Shown: positions 1 to 7,346 of the stretch, in pieces
How positions within the stretch are numbered: position 1 is the first letter of the stretch
How the letters are laid out: every line of letters starts with the position of its first letter
DNA from: CAZPRQ01 sp964589415
Lineage (GTDB): Bacteria > Patescibacteriota > Doudnabacteria > UBA920
Assembly (NCBI GenBank): GCA_964589415.1
Contig: CAZPRQ010000018.1
Coordinates: 1-21,555, forward strand
Direction of reading: 5' to 3'
DNA length: 21,555 nt
The notes under the pieces: generated by a model
The model's input: the letters and a program-made list of their open reading frames with translations, nothing else
What the model was told of the DNA's origin: nothing
The model's database searches: none
Translations under genes and position numbers: made by a program

Positions 1-12
1 TATATTTTAAAT

Positions 13-90
13 AAAAAGTCAGGGATTATTGGTAAATATATATTTAGCGCATATTTTAGCTTAATTTTGCCATTTATTTCTGACTTTTTT
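13..90. terminator. Long imperfect hairpin with T-run, probable end of an upstream unit
   Basis: AAAAAGTCAG at 13-22 pairs perfectly with CTGACTTTTT at 80-89, and inside it TGGTAAA (30-36) pairs with TTTGCCA (66-72) with one G-U pair. The right arm ends in six Ts (85-90), so transcripts from the left would form a stem followed by U residues. The loop is long for an intrinsic terminator, so it could instead be a structured RNA. The complementary A-run on the left arm would allow action in both directions. Confidence 0.35.
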
Positions 91-103
91 GCATGCCCAA
101 ATT

Positions 104-112
104 TGGTAAAAT
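104..112 (+). promoter_or_regulatory. Possible extended -10 promoter (TGGTAAAAT)
   Basis: A TGn motif directly precedes TAAAAT (107-112), the same architecture as the clearer TGGTATAAT element at 7316-7324. No convincing -35 hexamer lies 16-18 bases upstream. If used, transcription would start near 119 and produce either a short RNA ending at the hairpin at 211-263 or a leader of about 440 bases for the surface protein gene. A competing candidate is TTGAAC (463-468), 17 bases, TAACAT (486-491), which would give a leader of about 60 bases. Confidence 0.25.
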
Positions 113-210
113 ACTGTAACAAAATGTAAAATACCGCCGTCTGGTTAAATGATATAGAATCTCTTAACTTAGCAATAAAGATTTATCAAGAAACATAAGT
201 AACAAGGTTT

Positions 211-263
211 AAAAGTGCTTGGCCCCTTAACTTTCCATTAAAGGTTAGGGGGTTGGGCATTTT
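211..263. terminator. Strong hairpin with A-run and T-run flanks
   Basis: The left arm holds TGC-TTGG-CCCC-TTAAC-TTT and the right arm AAA-GGTTA-GGGG-TTGG-GCA, separated by a short loop around 234-238. The two TTGG blocks face each other and can form four consecutive G-U pairs, which only RNA would tolerate well. The stem is flanked by AAAA and TTTT, so it can work as a terminator on either strand. It may end a small RNA started near 119, or be part of the leader of the gene at 559. Confidence 0.45.
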
Positions 264-305
264 GTCCATTCGGAAACTCGTGTAAAGGTTGTAAGTAGTT
301 TATTT

Positions 306-418
306 CAATTATTGAACCCGCAGCTGGCGCAAGCTAGCTTGTCCCCGCGCTTTTTATAAAGAGTGGGGTGGTCGATCGGTTGGCGCTTTAGTGCCTGCCT
401 AGGATAATTCAATAATCG
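306..418 (+). ncRNA. Candidate structured RNA domain (multibranched) in the leader of the surface protein gene
   Basis: ATTATTGAA (308-316) pairs perfectly with TTCAATAAT (408-416), closing a domain of about 110 bases. Inside are three local hairpins: CAAG-CTAG-CTTG (330-341); CCCC (343-346) with GGGG (365-368) enclosing CTTT-TTAT-AAAG (350-361); and GGCGC-TTTA-GTGCC (382-395). A closing stem plus three hairpins gives a four-way-junction layout typical of riboswitches and other structured RNAs. I do not recognise a known class. Its GC content is higher than in the flanks. The pairing was done by eye; no covariation has been tested. Confidence 0.4.
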
Positions 419-427
419 TTGCCGTTT

Positions 428-535
428 GAAATGTTAGGTGATCTCTAGAGCTCCTAATTGTTTTGAACCAAGCAATGCACTAAATTAACATTTCCAGGAT
501 ATTATAGTATTGATTGTCTCAATTGAATAATCAAT
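428..535 (+). promoter_or_regulatory. Further leader hairpins upstream of the surface protein gene
   Basis: GAAATGTTA (428-436) pairs perfectly with TAACATTTC (486-494), enclosing a smaller ATTG/CAAT hairpin near 456-475. ATTGATT (509-515) then pairs with AATCAAT (529-535). The last stem ends 13 bases before the GGAG ribosome site (549-552), so ribosome access is not buried. Stacked 5' stems are common in leaders of abundant surface-protein mRNAs, where they slow decay; that role here is inference. The first stem overlaps a possible promoter (463-491), so the two readings compete. Confidence 0.35.
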
Positions 536-558
536 CTTTCCCGGAAACGGAGTAACAA

Positions 559-3500
559 ATGCAAAATTCCTTCGCAAAGAAACTCTTTGCAGTAGGCGTT
601 GCGGCTTCCACTGTTTTGATGAGCTTTGCTCCGTTGGCTGCCCATGCAGCGGCACACGCTGTTGGCACCAACGTCAAATCATCTGATGGCACCATCTGGC
701 TTATTACGCCAGAAGGTAATCGCCGCGCTTACACTTCCGCTGGCGCATTTCTCTCCTACGGCTTTAACTCGTTTAGCTCCGTAGTAGACGCCAACGCTGA
801 AGACCTGGCCTTGTCGGCTGGATCCTTTATTGCCCCGCAGGATGGTAAAATCTTCTGCGCCACGGAAACTAAAGGCTCCGATGTTAAGGGCGAATGTTCC
901 TTAATTACCGGCGGTCAAAAAGCAGCCTTCACTTCGGCTGCTGTCTTTACCGGCTTAGGTTTTTCCTTTAGCCGTGCAATGTATGGCGATTCTTCGTTTA
1001 TGACGAAGACTTCCAACATTGACAACACCACCGCTGCCCACCGCCCGGGCGTGCTCGTTAACAACAACGGCACCGTCCAGTTGGTTGGCACAAATGGCTT
1101 GCTCGGTATTCCCGACTTAGCCACCTTTAATTCCTGGGGTTACAGCTTCGCTGACGTCGTCCCGGCCAACATGGCTGACAAAGCCATGTCCCAGACTGGC
1201 GTTATGGTTGCCCGCCAACCAGGCCAATTAAGTCCTTCCTGGACTTCTACTCCTGGCACACCAGGACAGCCGACTTCCGGTTCCGTCTCAGCCTCTTTGG
1301 CTTCAGACTCCCCGGCAGCCCAGACTGTGGCTGTTCACACTTCTTATAAGAGTGTTGTAACATTGGCAAAATACAACTTTACCGGTTCCGGTACGGTTAC
1401 CCAGTTGCAGGTAAAAAGGATTGGCGTGTCTTCGGACTCTGTACTTTCCAATGTTTACCTGTTTGACGGCGCGACTCGTTTGACCGATGCCGCTTCCGTT
1501 GGTGGCAATAGCCTCGTTACCTTTAACAACCCAGCTGGTTTGTTTACGGTAAACGGCAGCAAAACCATTTCTGTGGTTGTTGAGATAGCCGCTAACACTT
1601 CTTCCGGAACCACTATTGGTTCCCAGTTGACATCCTTTACCGTAACTGGCGCTTCTGCCAGCACAGTTGCCATTTCCGGCAGCCTCTTTACGGTATCTTC
1701 GACCTCTGACTTGGCTTACACCACGTTTGGTACGGTTACCCCGAGCGGCGGCAGCTTTGATCCTGCAAAGGATATTGAAGTCTTCCGCAGCAATGTCACG
1801 GTAAATACCCGCGACGTGCAAATGACTCGTTTCATTGTTCGCAATATTGGTTCTGCCCAGCAGGCTGATATTAACAACTTCCGCTTGCGCGTAGATGGCA
1901 CTCAGGTCGCTCAGACCCAGTCCATGGACAGCAACGGTTATGTTTACTTCTCTTTGAGCCCAATGGTCTTAAAGAGCGGTACCCGCGTTGTTAGCATTTT
2001 GGCTGACGTAATTGCCGGTTCTTCCCGCAATTTCCAATTCCAAATCCGCAACGTGGCTGACGTAGACTTCGCAGACACCCAATATGGTGTTTCAGTGTCT
2101 CCTTCAAACACCTTCCCGGTAGGTTCTTCTTCCTCCAACTCCATAAACTCCGGAAGCATGACCATCGTGAAAGCCACCGATTCTCCGTCCGGCAACGTAA
2201 CTGACGGTACCAGCGACGTAACACTCGCCAGGTACACGGTTACCGCCTACGGTGAAGCTCAAAAGATTGAAACCTTGACCTTCTCCGCTTCTTCCAGCGA
2301 TTCTTCCGTTGGCAGCCTGCGAAATGGTCGTGTTTTGATCGGCGGTGTCCAGTACGGTTCTACCGCCACTTTGAACAACTCTTTGGCCGGTACTACTTAC
2401 ACATTGAATTACACTGTCCAGCCGGGTACTCCGGTTGTCGTGGAAATCCACGCGGACATGTTTGACAATGACGGTACCAACCACTTGGGTAACAACGACA
2501 CAGTAACGGCTTACTTGTATGTAGGTTCCAACAATGTGCAGAAGATGGTATCCTTGGGTTACACCAGCGTGCCTTCCACTGCCGTTGCCGGAAATGCTTT
2601 GACCAATGTTACCGGTTCGGTAACTTTGAACAAAGACAACACCTACGCGGCCCAGACTGTACCGCTTCCTCAGACCAATATTAAGTTAGCTGACTTTAAC
2701 TTGGTTGGCAGCACTTCGGAAGACGTAACCGTTTCCAGCATTGACCTTGCTCTTTCGGCTTCTTCTTCCTTGAGCAGCTTAAACAACGTAAAAGTTATGG
2801 TTAATGGCAATATGTTTGGCACTGTAAAGTCCACTGTTGCTATTACCAACGGCGGTATTGGAGCTACTTCCACCTACTCCGGCAACTTCGCGTTGGTTAA
2901 AGGTTCGACCGCTTCGGTAGAAGTTTGGGGCGATATTACCACCCCGAGCGTACCTTACGGTTCCGATACTTTTACTCCTCGCATTGCGGTCAATGGTACC
3001 GCGGTTAATTCCTCGGCGTCCGTTATGGCCGCCGCCTCCGGTCAAGTGACCAGCGTAGGAACCGCTTCCATTACCGCTGCTCAGGATCCGTCCACTCCGG
3101 TAGCCGCCATTACGGCCGGCAACCAGACTAAGACGGCCGCGGCTTTCAAATTCACCACTGCCAATGACCAGTACACCATTTCGGAATTGGTTATTAGCCT
3201 TGCCGGAAACTCCACTGTCCAGAATATTGTCTTGAAGGACGGCGCAACCACCATTGCTACTATGCCTGGTGCTGCTTCCTCCACCTTCAGCAACCTGAAC
3301 ATTGTGGTGCCTTCCAACACCACTAAAGTGTTGACTGTAGAATTACAGCTCGGCACAGTGGGCCAGGGTACCGGCACTTCCGGTGAAAACGTGAAGGTTA
3401 CGTTGCATTCTTACAAGAAGGCGCCGTCCTCCACGGGTGCTATTTCCACCACCAACTCATACGTATCCGGCAATAACTTATACGTATACAAGTCTATCCC

Positions 3501-4026
3501 GACCCTTACCAACGTAACCCTGCCGACCACGGCTTTGACCGCTGGCTCAGGCGCTACTTTGTACAAGTTCTCCATTTCTTCTGGCGGAACCGGTACTATT
3601 GGTTGGACTAAGCTTGGCTTTACCATTGCCACTTCTACAAACGTAGCCGTGTCCAGTTTCCAGGTTTGGGACGCTGATGCCAATACCCAAGTTACGGGTA
3701 CTGCCAGCACTACCTACACCAGCTCTGGCGCGGTTGTAGAATTCAACACGCTTGCTGAACAACAGATTAGCGGCGCGAAGAACTACGTACTTAAGGCAAC
3801 TGTCGGCGGAACCTTGGCCTCGGGCGCTTATGTTTCTACAAACATGGCTAACCCGTCCACCACGTTTACCTCTCCGACCGATGCCGCAACGGCCACTGCC
3901 ACCACAGCTTCTTTAGTGTGGTCTGACACCTCGGCCCAAAGCCATAGCTTAACAACCTCTGACTGGAGCAACGATTTCATGGTCAAGAACCTGGCAACAG
4001 ATTCCCAGACCTTGTCGAAGCAATAA
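559..4026 (+). CDS. Secreted S-layer-like surface protein with Ig-like modules
   Basis: An 1155-residue exported protein that probably covers the cell surface. A Sec signal peptide (KK near the N-terminus, hydrophobic 9-27, AHA sites at 28-34) is followed by three degenerate repeats of roughly 40-60 residues at about 36-80, 94-141 and 163-204, each with a pattern like DGT..LI...G...A..S...F...G(F/Y). A Pro/Thr/Ser-rich linker (221-240) leads into some 880 residues of Ser/Thr/Val/Gly-rich beta modules resembling repeats in Parcubacteria surface proteins. The tail (about 1121-1155) has the pattern W.D.S...H....DW.N...V..L...QTLSK. Only two Cys are present, C100 and C113, close enough for a disulphide. 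The start is supported by GGAG six bases upstream. Codon choice is more C-ending than in the neighbours, which suggests strong expression. No SLH or LPXTG motif is visible, so attachment is unknown. S-layer role is inferred from composition, architecture and leader. Confidence 0.7.
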   Translation: MQNSFAKKLFAVGVAASTVLMSFAPLAAHAAAHAVGTNVKSSDGTIWLITPEGNRRAYTSAGAFLSYGFNSFSSVVDANAEDLALSAGSFIAPQDGKIFCATETKGSDVKGECSLITGGQKAAFTSAAVFTGLGFSFSRAMYGDSSFMTKTSNIDNTTAAHRPGVLVNNNGTVQLVGTNGLLGIPDLATFNSWGYSFADVVPANMADKAMSQTGVMVARQPGQLSPSWTSTPGTPGQPTSGSVSASLASDSPAAQTVAVHTSYKSVVTLAKYNFTGSGTVTQLQVKRIGVSSDSVLSNVYLFDGATRLTDAASVGGNSLVTFNNPAGLFTVNGSKTISVVVEIAANTSSGTTIGSQLTSFTVTGASASTVAISGSLFTVSSTSDLAYTTFGTVTPSGGSFDPAKDIEVFRSNVTVNTRDVQMTRFIVRNIGSAQQADINNFRLRVDGTQVAQTQSMDSNGYVYFSLSPMVLKSGTRVVSILADVIAGSSRNFQFQIRNVADVDFADTQYGVSVSPSNTFPVGSSSSNSINSGSMTIVKATDSPSGNVTDGTSDVTLARYTVTAYGEAQKIETLTFSASSSDSSVGSLRNGRVLIGGVQYGSTATLNNSLAGTTYTLNYTVQPGTPVVVEIHADMFDNDGTNHLGNNDTVTAYLYVGSNNVQKMVSLGYTSVPSTAVAGNALTNVTGSVTLNKDNTYAAQTVPLPQTNIKLADFNLVGSTSEDVTVSSIDLALSASSSLSSLNNVKVMVNGNMFGTVKSTVAITNGGIGATSTYSGNFALVKGSTASVEVWGDITTPSVPYGSDTFTPRIAVNGTAVNSSASVMAAASGQVTSVGTASITAAQDPSTPVAAITAGNQTKTAAAFKFTTANDQYTISELVISLAGNSTVQNIVLKDGATTIATMPGAASSTFSNLNIVVPSNTTKVLTVELQLGTVGQGTGTSGENVKVTLHSYKKAPSSTGAISTTNSYVSGNNLYVYKSIPTLTNVTLPTTALTAGSGATLYKFSISSGGTGTIGWTKLGFTIATSTNVAVSSFQVWDADANTQVTGTASTTYTSSGAVVEFNTLAEQQISGAKNYVLKATVGGTLASGAYVSTNMANPSTTFTSPTDAATATATTASLVWSDTSAQSHSLTTSDWSNDFMVKNLATDSQTLSKQ

Positions 4027-4072
4027 TCGGTAGGTTTAAGCTACAGTTTCCTAAGACTGTCATAATTTAGGC

Positions 4073-4110
4073 AAAATCCCTCCCACGCCTTTGGCGGGGG
4101 AGGGATTTTT
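4073..4110 (+). terminator. Strong intrinsic terminator after the surface protein gene
   Basis: CCCTCCC (4078-4084) pairs with GGGAGGG, and CGCC-TTT-GGCG forms the tip, with one A/G mismatch between the blocks. Five Ts follow (4106-4110). It lies 46 bases after the stop codon at 4024-4026 and separates this gene from the TPR/ligase unit. Confidence 0.85.
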
Positions 4111-4123
4111 GATTGGACTATAC

Positions 4124-4152
4124 TTGATAAAGCCGAGTATTTTTAGTACAGT
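4124..4152 (+). promoter_or_regulatory. Promoter TTGATA-17-TACAGT for the TPR/ligase unit
   Basis: TTGATA (4124-4129) and TACAGT (4147-4152) are separated by exactly 17 bases. The ATG at 4159 lies six bases after the -10 box, so the expected transcription start falls on the start codon and the mRNA would be leaderless. This agrees with the lack of any Shine-Dalgarno sequence there. Confidence 0.45.
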
Positions 4153-4158
4153 TACTTT

Positions 4159-4833
4159 ATGCGAAAATCATACATTTTGAGTATTTTAGGGCTTTTGGTG
4201 GTGCTTGCGGTAGCTTTAGGACTGTATTTTTTTTACCCTTTGCAAAAAATTGTAGAGGGGCTGCCCGACAAGGCGCGAAATTTGCCCAAAGAAGCCCAAG
4301 GCATATATGAACAGAAGCTCGAAGAAGCCCAAGGGTATTTAAATACGCTCGACATTAAAAACCCCAATTACAATAATTTGGCCATGAACACCTATATGTA
4401 CATGGCTCAGCAGTATTTTGGACTGGGGAGGCTGGAATTGTCCAAACAATATTACGAAAAAGCTTTGGCGCTCGATAGCCGGCAGCAGCAGTTGTGGGTG
4501 GGTTTGGCCGAAGTGCAGGTAGATGCCGGTGAATTGTCCGCTGCCCAGGAGACTTTGAAAAAAGCAATAGACATAAACCCCGCGGTTGCCGATGTTTGGA
4601 TTCGCTTTATTACACTAAGTCAGTCTATGGGGATGCAAAAGCAAGATATAATGCAACTATTGGAAGAAGCTTTGGAAAAAACCAAACGGCACGCGGATGT
4701 GCTGATTAAAGCAGCTCAGTTTTATGAACAGCAAGGAAGTAAGCACGAAGCTTTGAAATTTTGGAAAGAAGCTTTGGAGCGAGACCCGGGAAATATACTT
4801 ATTGAACAAGAAATAAAACGTTTAGAAAAATAA
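4159..4833 (+). CDS. Membrane-anchored TPR protein
   Basis: 224 residues. One N-terminal membrane helix (about 5-27) is followed by a helical solute domain. About four tetratricopeptide repeats can be seen between 70 and 213, with the usual A..Y...G....A...Y.KAL..D spacing, for example the repeats around GRLELSKQYYEKALALD and GELSAAQETLKKAIDINP. TPRs bind other proteins, so this is likely a scaffold. It lies 10 bases upstream of an O-antigen-ligase-like protein that ends in TPRs itself, and both share one promoter and terminator, so the two probably form a complex or act in the same surface-polymer pathway. No catalytic motif is visible. No ribosome site precedes the ATG; see the promoter just upstream. 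Confidence 0.75.
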   Translation: MRKSYILSILGLLVVLAVALGLYFFYPLQKIVEGLPDKARNLPKEAQGIYEQKLEEAQGYLNTLDIKNPNYNNLAMNTYMYMAQQYFGLGRLELSKQYYEKALALDSRQQQLWVGLAEVQVDAGELSAAQETLKKAIDINPAVADVWIRFITLSQSMGMQKQDIMQLLEEALEKTKRHADVLIKAAQFYEQQGSKHEALKFWKEALERDPGNILIEQEIKRLEK

Positions 4834-4843
4834 TTTATAAATT

Positions 4844-7057
4844 ATGAAAAAATTCGCCCTGTATAGCTTATTTGTACTGGTATTGCTTACACTGTTAACG
4901 CCTTTTTGGGTGTTTAAAGATTTGTTGTTTCCGTATGTAACCAGCAAAGCGTTTTATTTTCGCATAGTGGTGGAATTGGCATTGCCGTTTTATTGCTATT
5001 TGGTCGCGGCCGACTCAAAGTTTAGGCCCAATTTGAAGAACCCGCTCAATATATTTGTACTGGCATTTGTTGTCATAAATGTGGTTTCTTCTTTGGCGGG
5101 AGTGAACCCTGCTCGCAGTTTATGGGGTAATTTTGAGCGCATGGGCGGCGCGTTTTATATTGCTCATTTGGCGCTTTTGTATTTTTATATCCAAATGCTG
5201 GGCCAGGCCGGCAGCAATTTGCTTAAACGTTTTTTGCAGGCGTTTATTTTGGTAGCATTAGCCGTTACTTTTAACGGTTTGTCCGGGTGGCTTGGCGGTC
5301 CTACGCTTATTTTGGACCCTTCATTGCCTGTTCGCGTTTCTTCCACTTTTGGTAATCCTATTTATTTTCCCAGTTATTTAATTATTCCCATGTTCTTGGC
5401 CGCGTATTTTGCCGTACAGTCGGAACAGTTGTGGAAAAAAATTTATTATTGGCTTGCCGTAGTGTTAATGTTAATTGGCGTGTATTCTTCAGGCACACGC
5501 GGCGCTTTGGTAGGCCTGTTTTTTGGTTTGTTTATCGCGGCAGTCGTTTATTTTGCTTTAACAGCCAATCATAAAGTTAAAGTATACGGTTTTATTGGCG
5601 TGGCGCTATTTGTAATGTTAGTAGGTGCCATATACGCTAACCATGAAAATTTCCGTCGCGGCTCTACACTGCACCGTTTAGCAAATTTACGTGATTCCAA
5701 TACCGAAGCGCGCTTAATTCAGTGGAGTATGGCGGCTGAAGGCTTTAAGGATCGGCCGCTTTTGGGCACTGGACCAGAGAACTATTACGTTATTTTTGAC
5801 GAGTATTACAACCCGGAGCTTTATAAGTACGACCCTTCGTGGTTTGACAAGCCTCACAATTTTTTAATTGAAGTTTTGGTGACCAATGGCATATTGGGAT
5901 TTGCGGCTTATTTTGGTATGTTGGTACTTAGCGCGTATGGTTTGTGGAAAGCTTTTAAAAGTGAGCTGCTTTCATTGCTAGAGGCTTGTTTGTTGTTTGG
6001 GGCATTGCTTGTTTATCAGATTCAGAATTTGTTTGTGTTTGACACAGTTTCCTCTAGCGTGGCCTTTTACACGTTTCTGGGGCTGGCGGCTTATATGTGG
6101 ACAGAAAGTAAACAAATTGAAATTGTTCCAAAGCCTGACAGTAAAAGACCTGCCGGCATGCTTGCAAATGCAACGTTGGTTGTAAGCGCGCTTGCTTCCA
6201 TTTATGTTATATATACAGCAAACATGAATTCCATGATGGCTGCCAAGCGGGTAAATTATGGTTATGCCTATTCCGATGTTAAGCCCGAAGAGGCTTCAAA
6301 ATACTTTCAGTCCGCATTTGAAGTGCCGTTTAATTTGGATCCGAGAGAGACGTCTAACAAGTACGCGGATTATTTAAATAAACTTGTGCCTTCCGGCCGC
6401 CAGGATGTAAAGCCGGAATTTGTAAGTAAGGAGTTGGACAACGCTTTAGCGGTTCAAAAAGCCATTACGGAAAAAGTGGGTAATGATCCGCTGCTTTGGA
6501 TGAGGCTTGCCGGTTTGCAAATGAACTACGCCATGCTTCATAATCAAAGTTTTGCCGAGGCTCAGGAAAGTGTGGACAGGGCAATTGAAATCGCTCCTAA
6601 GCGGGCGGAAATCCAACAACTTAGAATACAATTGGCCGGTTACACTAAAGACTGGAAAATTGCAGTTATTACAGCCAGGGAAATAGTGGAAATTAATCCC
6701 CATAATCCGCAATGGAAATGGCAGCTGGCTATGGCTTACTTTTTAAACGGCCAAATGGAATTGGCCGTTAGAGCCGGCGATGAAGCGGTGGCTGACGGGT
6801 TTAAGTTTACGCAATTGCAGCAGTTTGCTTGGTACGCCCAGTATTATCAGGAAAAGGGTGATTATAAAAAACTTATACCATTGTTAGAACAGGCCGTTGC
6901 TTTACAGCCAAATGAGCTTGGTTTGTATGTAGATTTAGCCAAAGCTTACGCCGGTGTAGGGGATTATAACCATGCCAGGGCTTTGGCTGAACAGGTGGTT
7001 TTGTCAGACCCTTCCCGAAAGGAAGAAATAGAGAAGTTTATACAATCATTGAAATAA
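4844..7057 (+). CDS. O-antigen ligase / polymerase (Wzy_C family) with C-terminal TPR domain
   Basis: 737-residue polytopic membrane protein with about a dozen hydrophobic segments in the first 470 residues. The Wzy_C signature is clear: GTRGALVG (R219), EARLIQW (R290), GTGPENY, and KPHNFLIEVLVTNGILG with H338. An Arg/Arg/His set is what WaaL-type ligases use to transfer glycan from a lipid-diphosphate carrier. From about 500 to 737 the protein becomes soluble and helical, with repeated TPR motifs ending in ARALAEQVVLSDP. Fused ligase-TPR proteins occur in several lineages, including Patescibacteria. Lipopolysaccharide is not expected in such cells, so the acceptor may be a protein, perhaps the large surface protein encoded upstream; that is inference. 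It may equally be a glycan polymerase. It follows the TPR gene by 10 bases and is probably cotranscribed. Confidence 0.8.
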   Translation: MKKFALYSLFVLVLLTLLTPFWVFKDLLFPYVTSKAFYFRIVVELALPFYCYLVAADSKFRPNLKNPLNIFVLAFVVINVVSSLAGVNPARSLWGNFERMGGAFYIAHLALLYFYIQMLGQAGSNLLKRFLQAFILVALAVTFNGLSGWLGGPTLILDPSLPVRVSSTFGNPIYFPSYLIIPMFLAAYFAVQSEQLWKKIYYWLAVVLMLIGVYSSGTRGALVGLFFGLFIAAVVYFALTANHKVKVYGFIGVALFVMLVGAIYANHENFRRGSTLHRLANLRDSNTEARLIQWSMAAEGFKDRPLLGTGPENYYVIFDEYYNPELYKYDPSWFDKPHNFLIEVLVTNGILGFAAYFGMLVLSAYGLWKAFKSELLSLLEACLLFGALLVYQIQNLFVFDTVSSSVAFYTFLGLAAYMWTESKQIEIVPKPDSKRPAGMLANATLVVSALASIYVIYTANMNSMMAAKRVNYGYAYSDVKPEEASKYFQSAFEVPFNLDPRETSNKYADYLNKLVPSGRQDVKPEFVSKELDNALAVQKAITEKVGNDPLLWMRLAGLQMNYAMLHNQSFAEAQESVDRAIEIAPKRAEIQQLRIQLAGYTKDWKIAVITAREIVEINPHNPQWKWQLAMAYFLNGQMELAVRAGDEAVADGFKFTQLQQFAWYAQYYQEKGDYKKLIPLLEQAVALQPNELGLYVDLAKAYAGVGDYNHARALAEQVVLSDPSRKEEIEKFIQSLK

Positions 7058-7074
7058 CCTAAGACTGTATTTTC

Positions 7075-7119
7075 AAGGGCTCCCTTTGCCGAAGCGGCCA
7101 GGGGAGCCTTTATTTTTTT
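7075..7119 (+). terminator. Intrinsic terminator after the ligase gene
   Basis: AAGGGCTCCC (7075-7084) pairs with GGGAGCCTTT over ten positions with one G-U pair; the tip contains GCC-GAAGC-GGC. Seven Ts follow (7113-7119). It begins 17 bases after the stop codon. Confidence 0.85.
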
Positions 7120-7144
7120 GCAACCTTTTTGGCTTTATTGGGCG

Positions 7145-7153
7145 TGGTATAAG
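7145..7153 (+). promoter_or_regulatory. Extended -10 promoter TGGTATAAG for the small membrane peptide
   Basis: TGG directly precedes TATAAG (7148-7153), five of six matches to the -10 consensus. No good -35 is seen. Transcription from about 7160 would give a 24-base leader containing the AAAGGA ribosome site of the 34-residue frame. Confidence 0.45.
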
Positions 7154-7183
7154 GGTAATAAGTAAATTGCAAAGGATACTGTT

Positions 7184-7288
7184 ATGACAGCCGTATTTAT
7201 AAAAAGCATGGCCACCACTTTATTGGTAACGCTGGTCTTATACATTGGAGCGGTAAAGCTATTGGCTTTTTTGTTTGGAATTTCCTAG
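7184..7288 (+). CDS. Small 34-residue membrane peptide, unknown function
   Basis: The frame starts at ATG 7184 and stops at TAG 7286-7288. It reads MTAVFIKSMATTLLVTLVLY and continues IGAVKLLAFLFGIS. Apart from two lysines (7 and 25) it is hydrophobic and can form a single membrane helix, perhaps two short ones. AAAGGA (7171-7176) sits seven bases before the ATG, a better ribosome site than most large genes here have, and a promoter-like TGGTATAAG lies upstream. It sits alone between a terminator and the sigma-factor promoter. No family is recognised. It is too short for length statistics, so the claim rests on promoter, ribosome site and hydrophobic content. Confidence 0.5.
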   Translation: MTAVFIKSMATTLLVTLVLYIGAVKLLAFLFGIS

Positions 7289-7315
7289 GTTTTTACCTGC
7301 CTGTTAGAGTAAACG

Positions 7316-7324
7316 TGGTATAAT
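7316..7324 (+). promoter_or_regulatory. Extended -10 promoter TGGTATAAT for the sigma/macroglobulin unit
   Basis: A perfect TATAAT (7319-7324) with a TGn extension. No matching -35 is visible, which extended -10 promoters tolerate. The transcript should begin near 7331, so an ATG at 7323 inside the -10 box cannot be the start of the sigma factor; the next in-frame ATG at 7347 can. Confidence 0.6.
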
Positions 7325-7346
7325 GAAAATACTAACCCAAATTTTT

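Noticed and set aside
1303..3762. Many minus-strand open frames opposite the surface protein gene
   Set aside because: They are by-products of its Ser/Thr/Gly-rich, low-stop codon usage; none has a promoter, ribosome site or recognisable domain.
5997..6185. 62-codon plus-strand frame inside the ligase gene
   Set aside because: It lies wholly within the ligase coding sequence in another frame, without its own ribosome site or domain.
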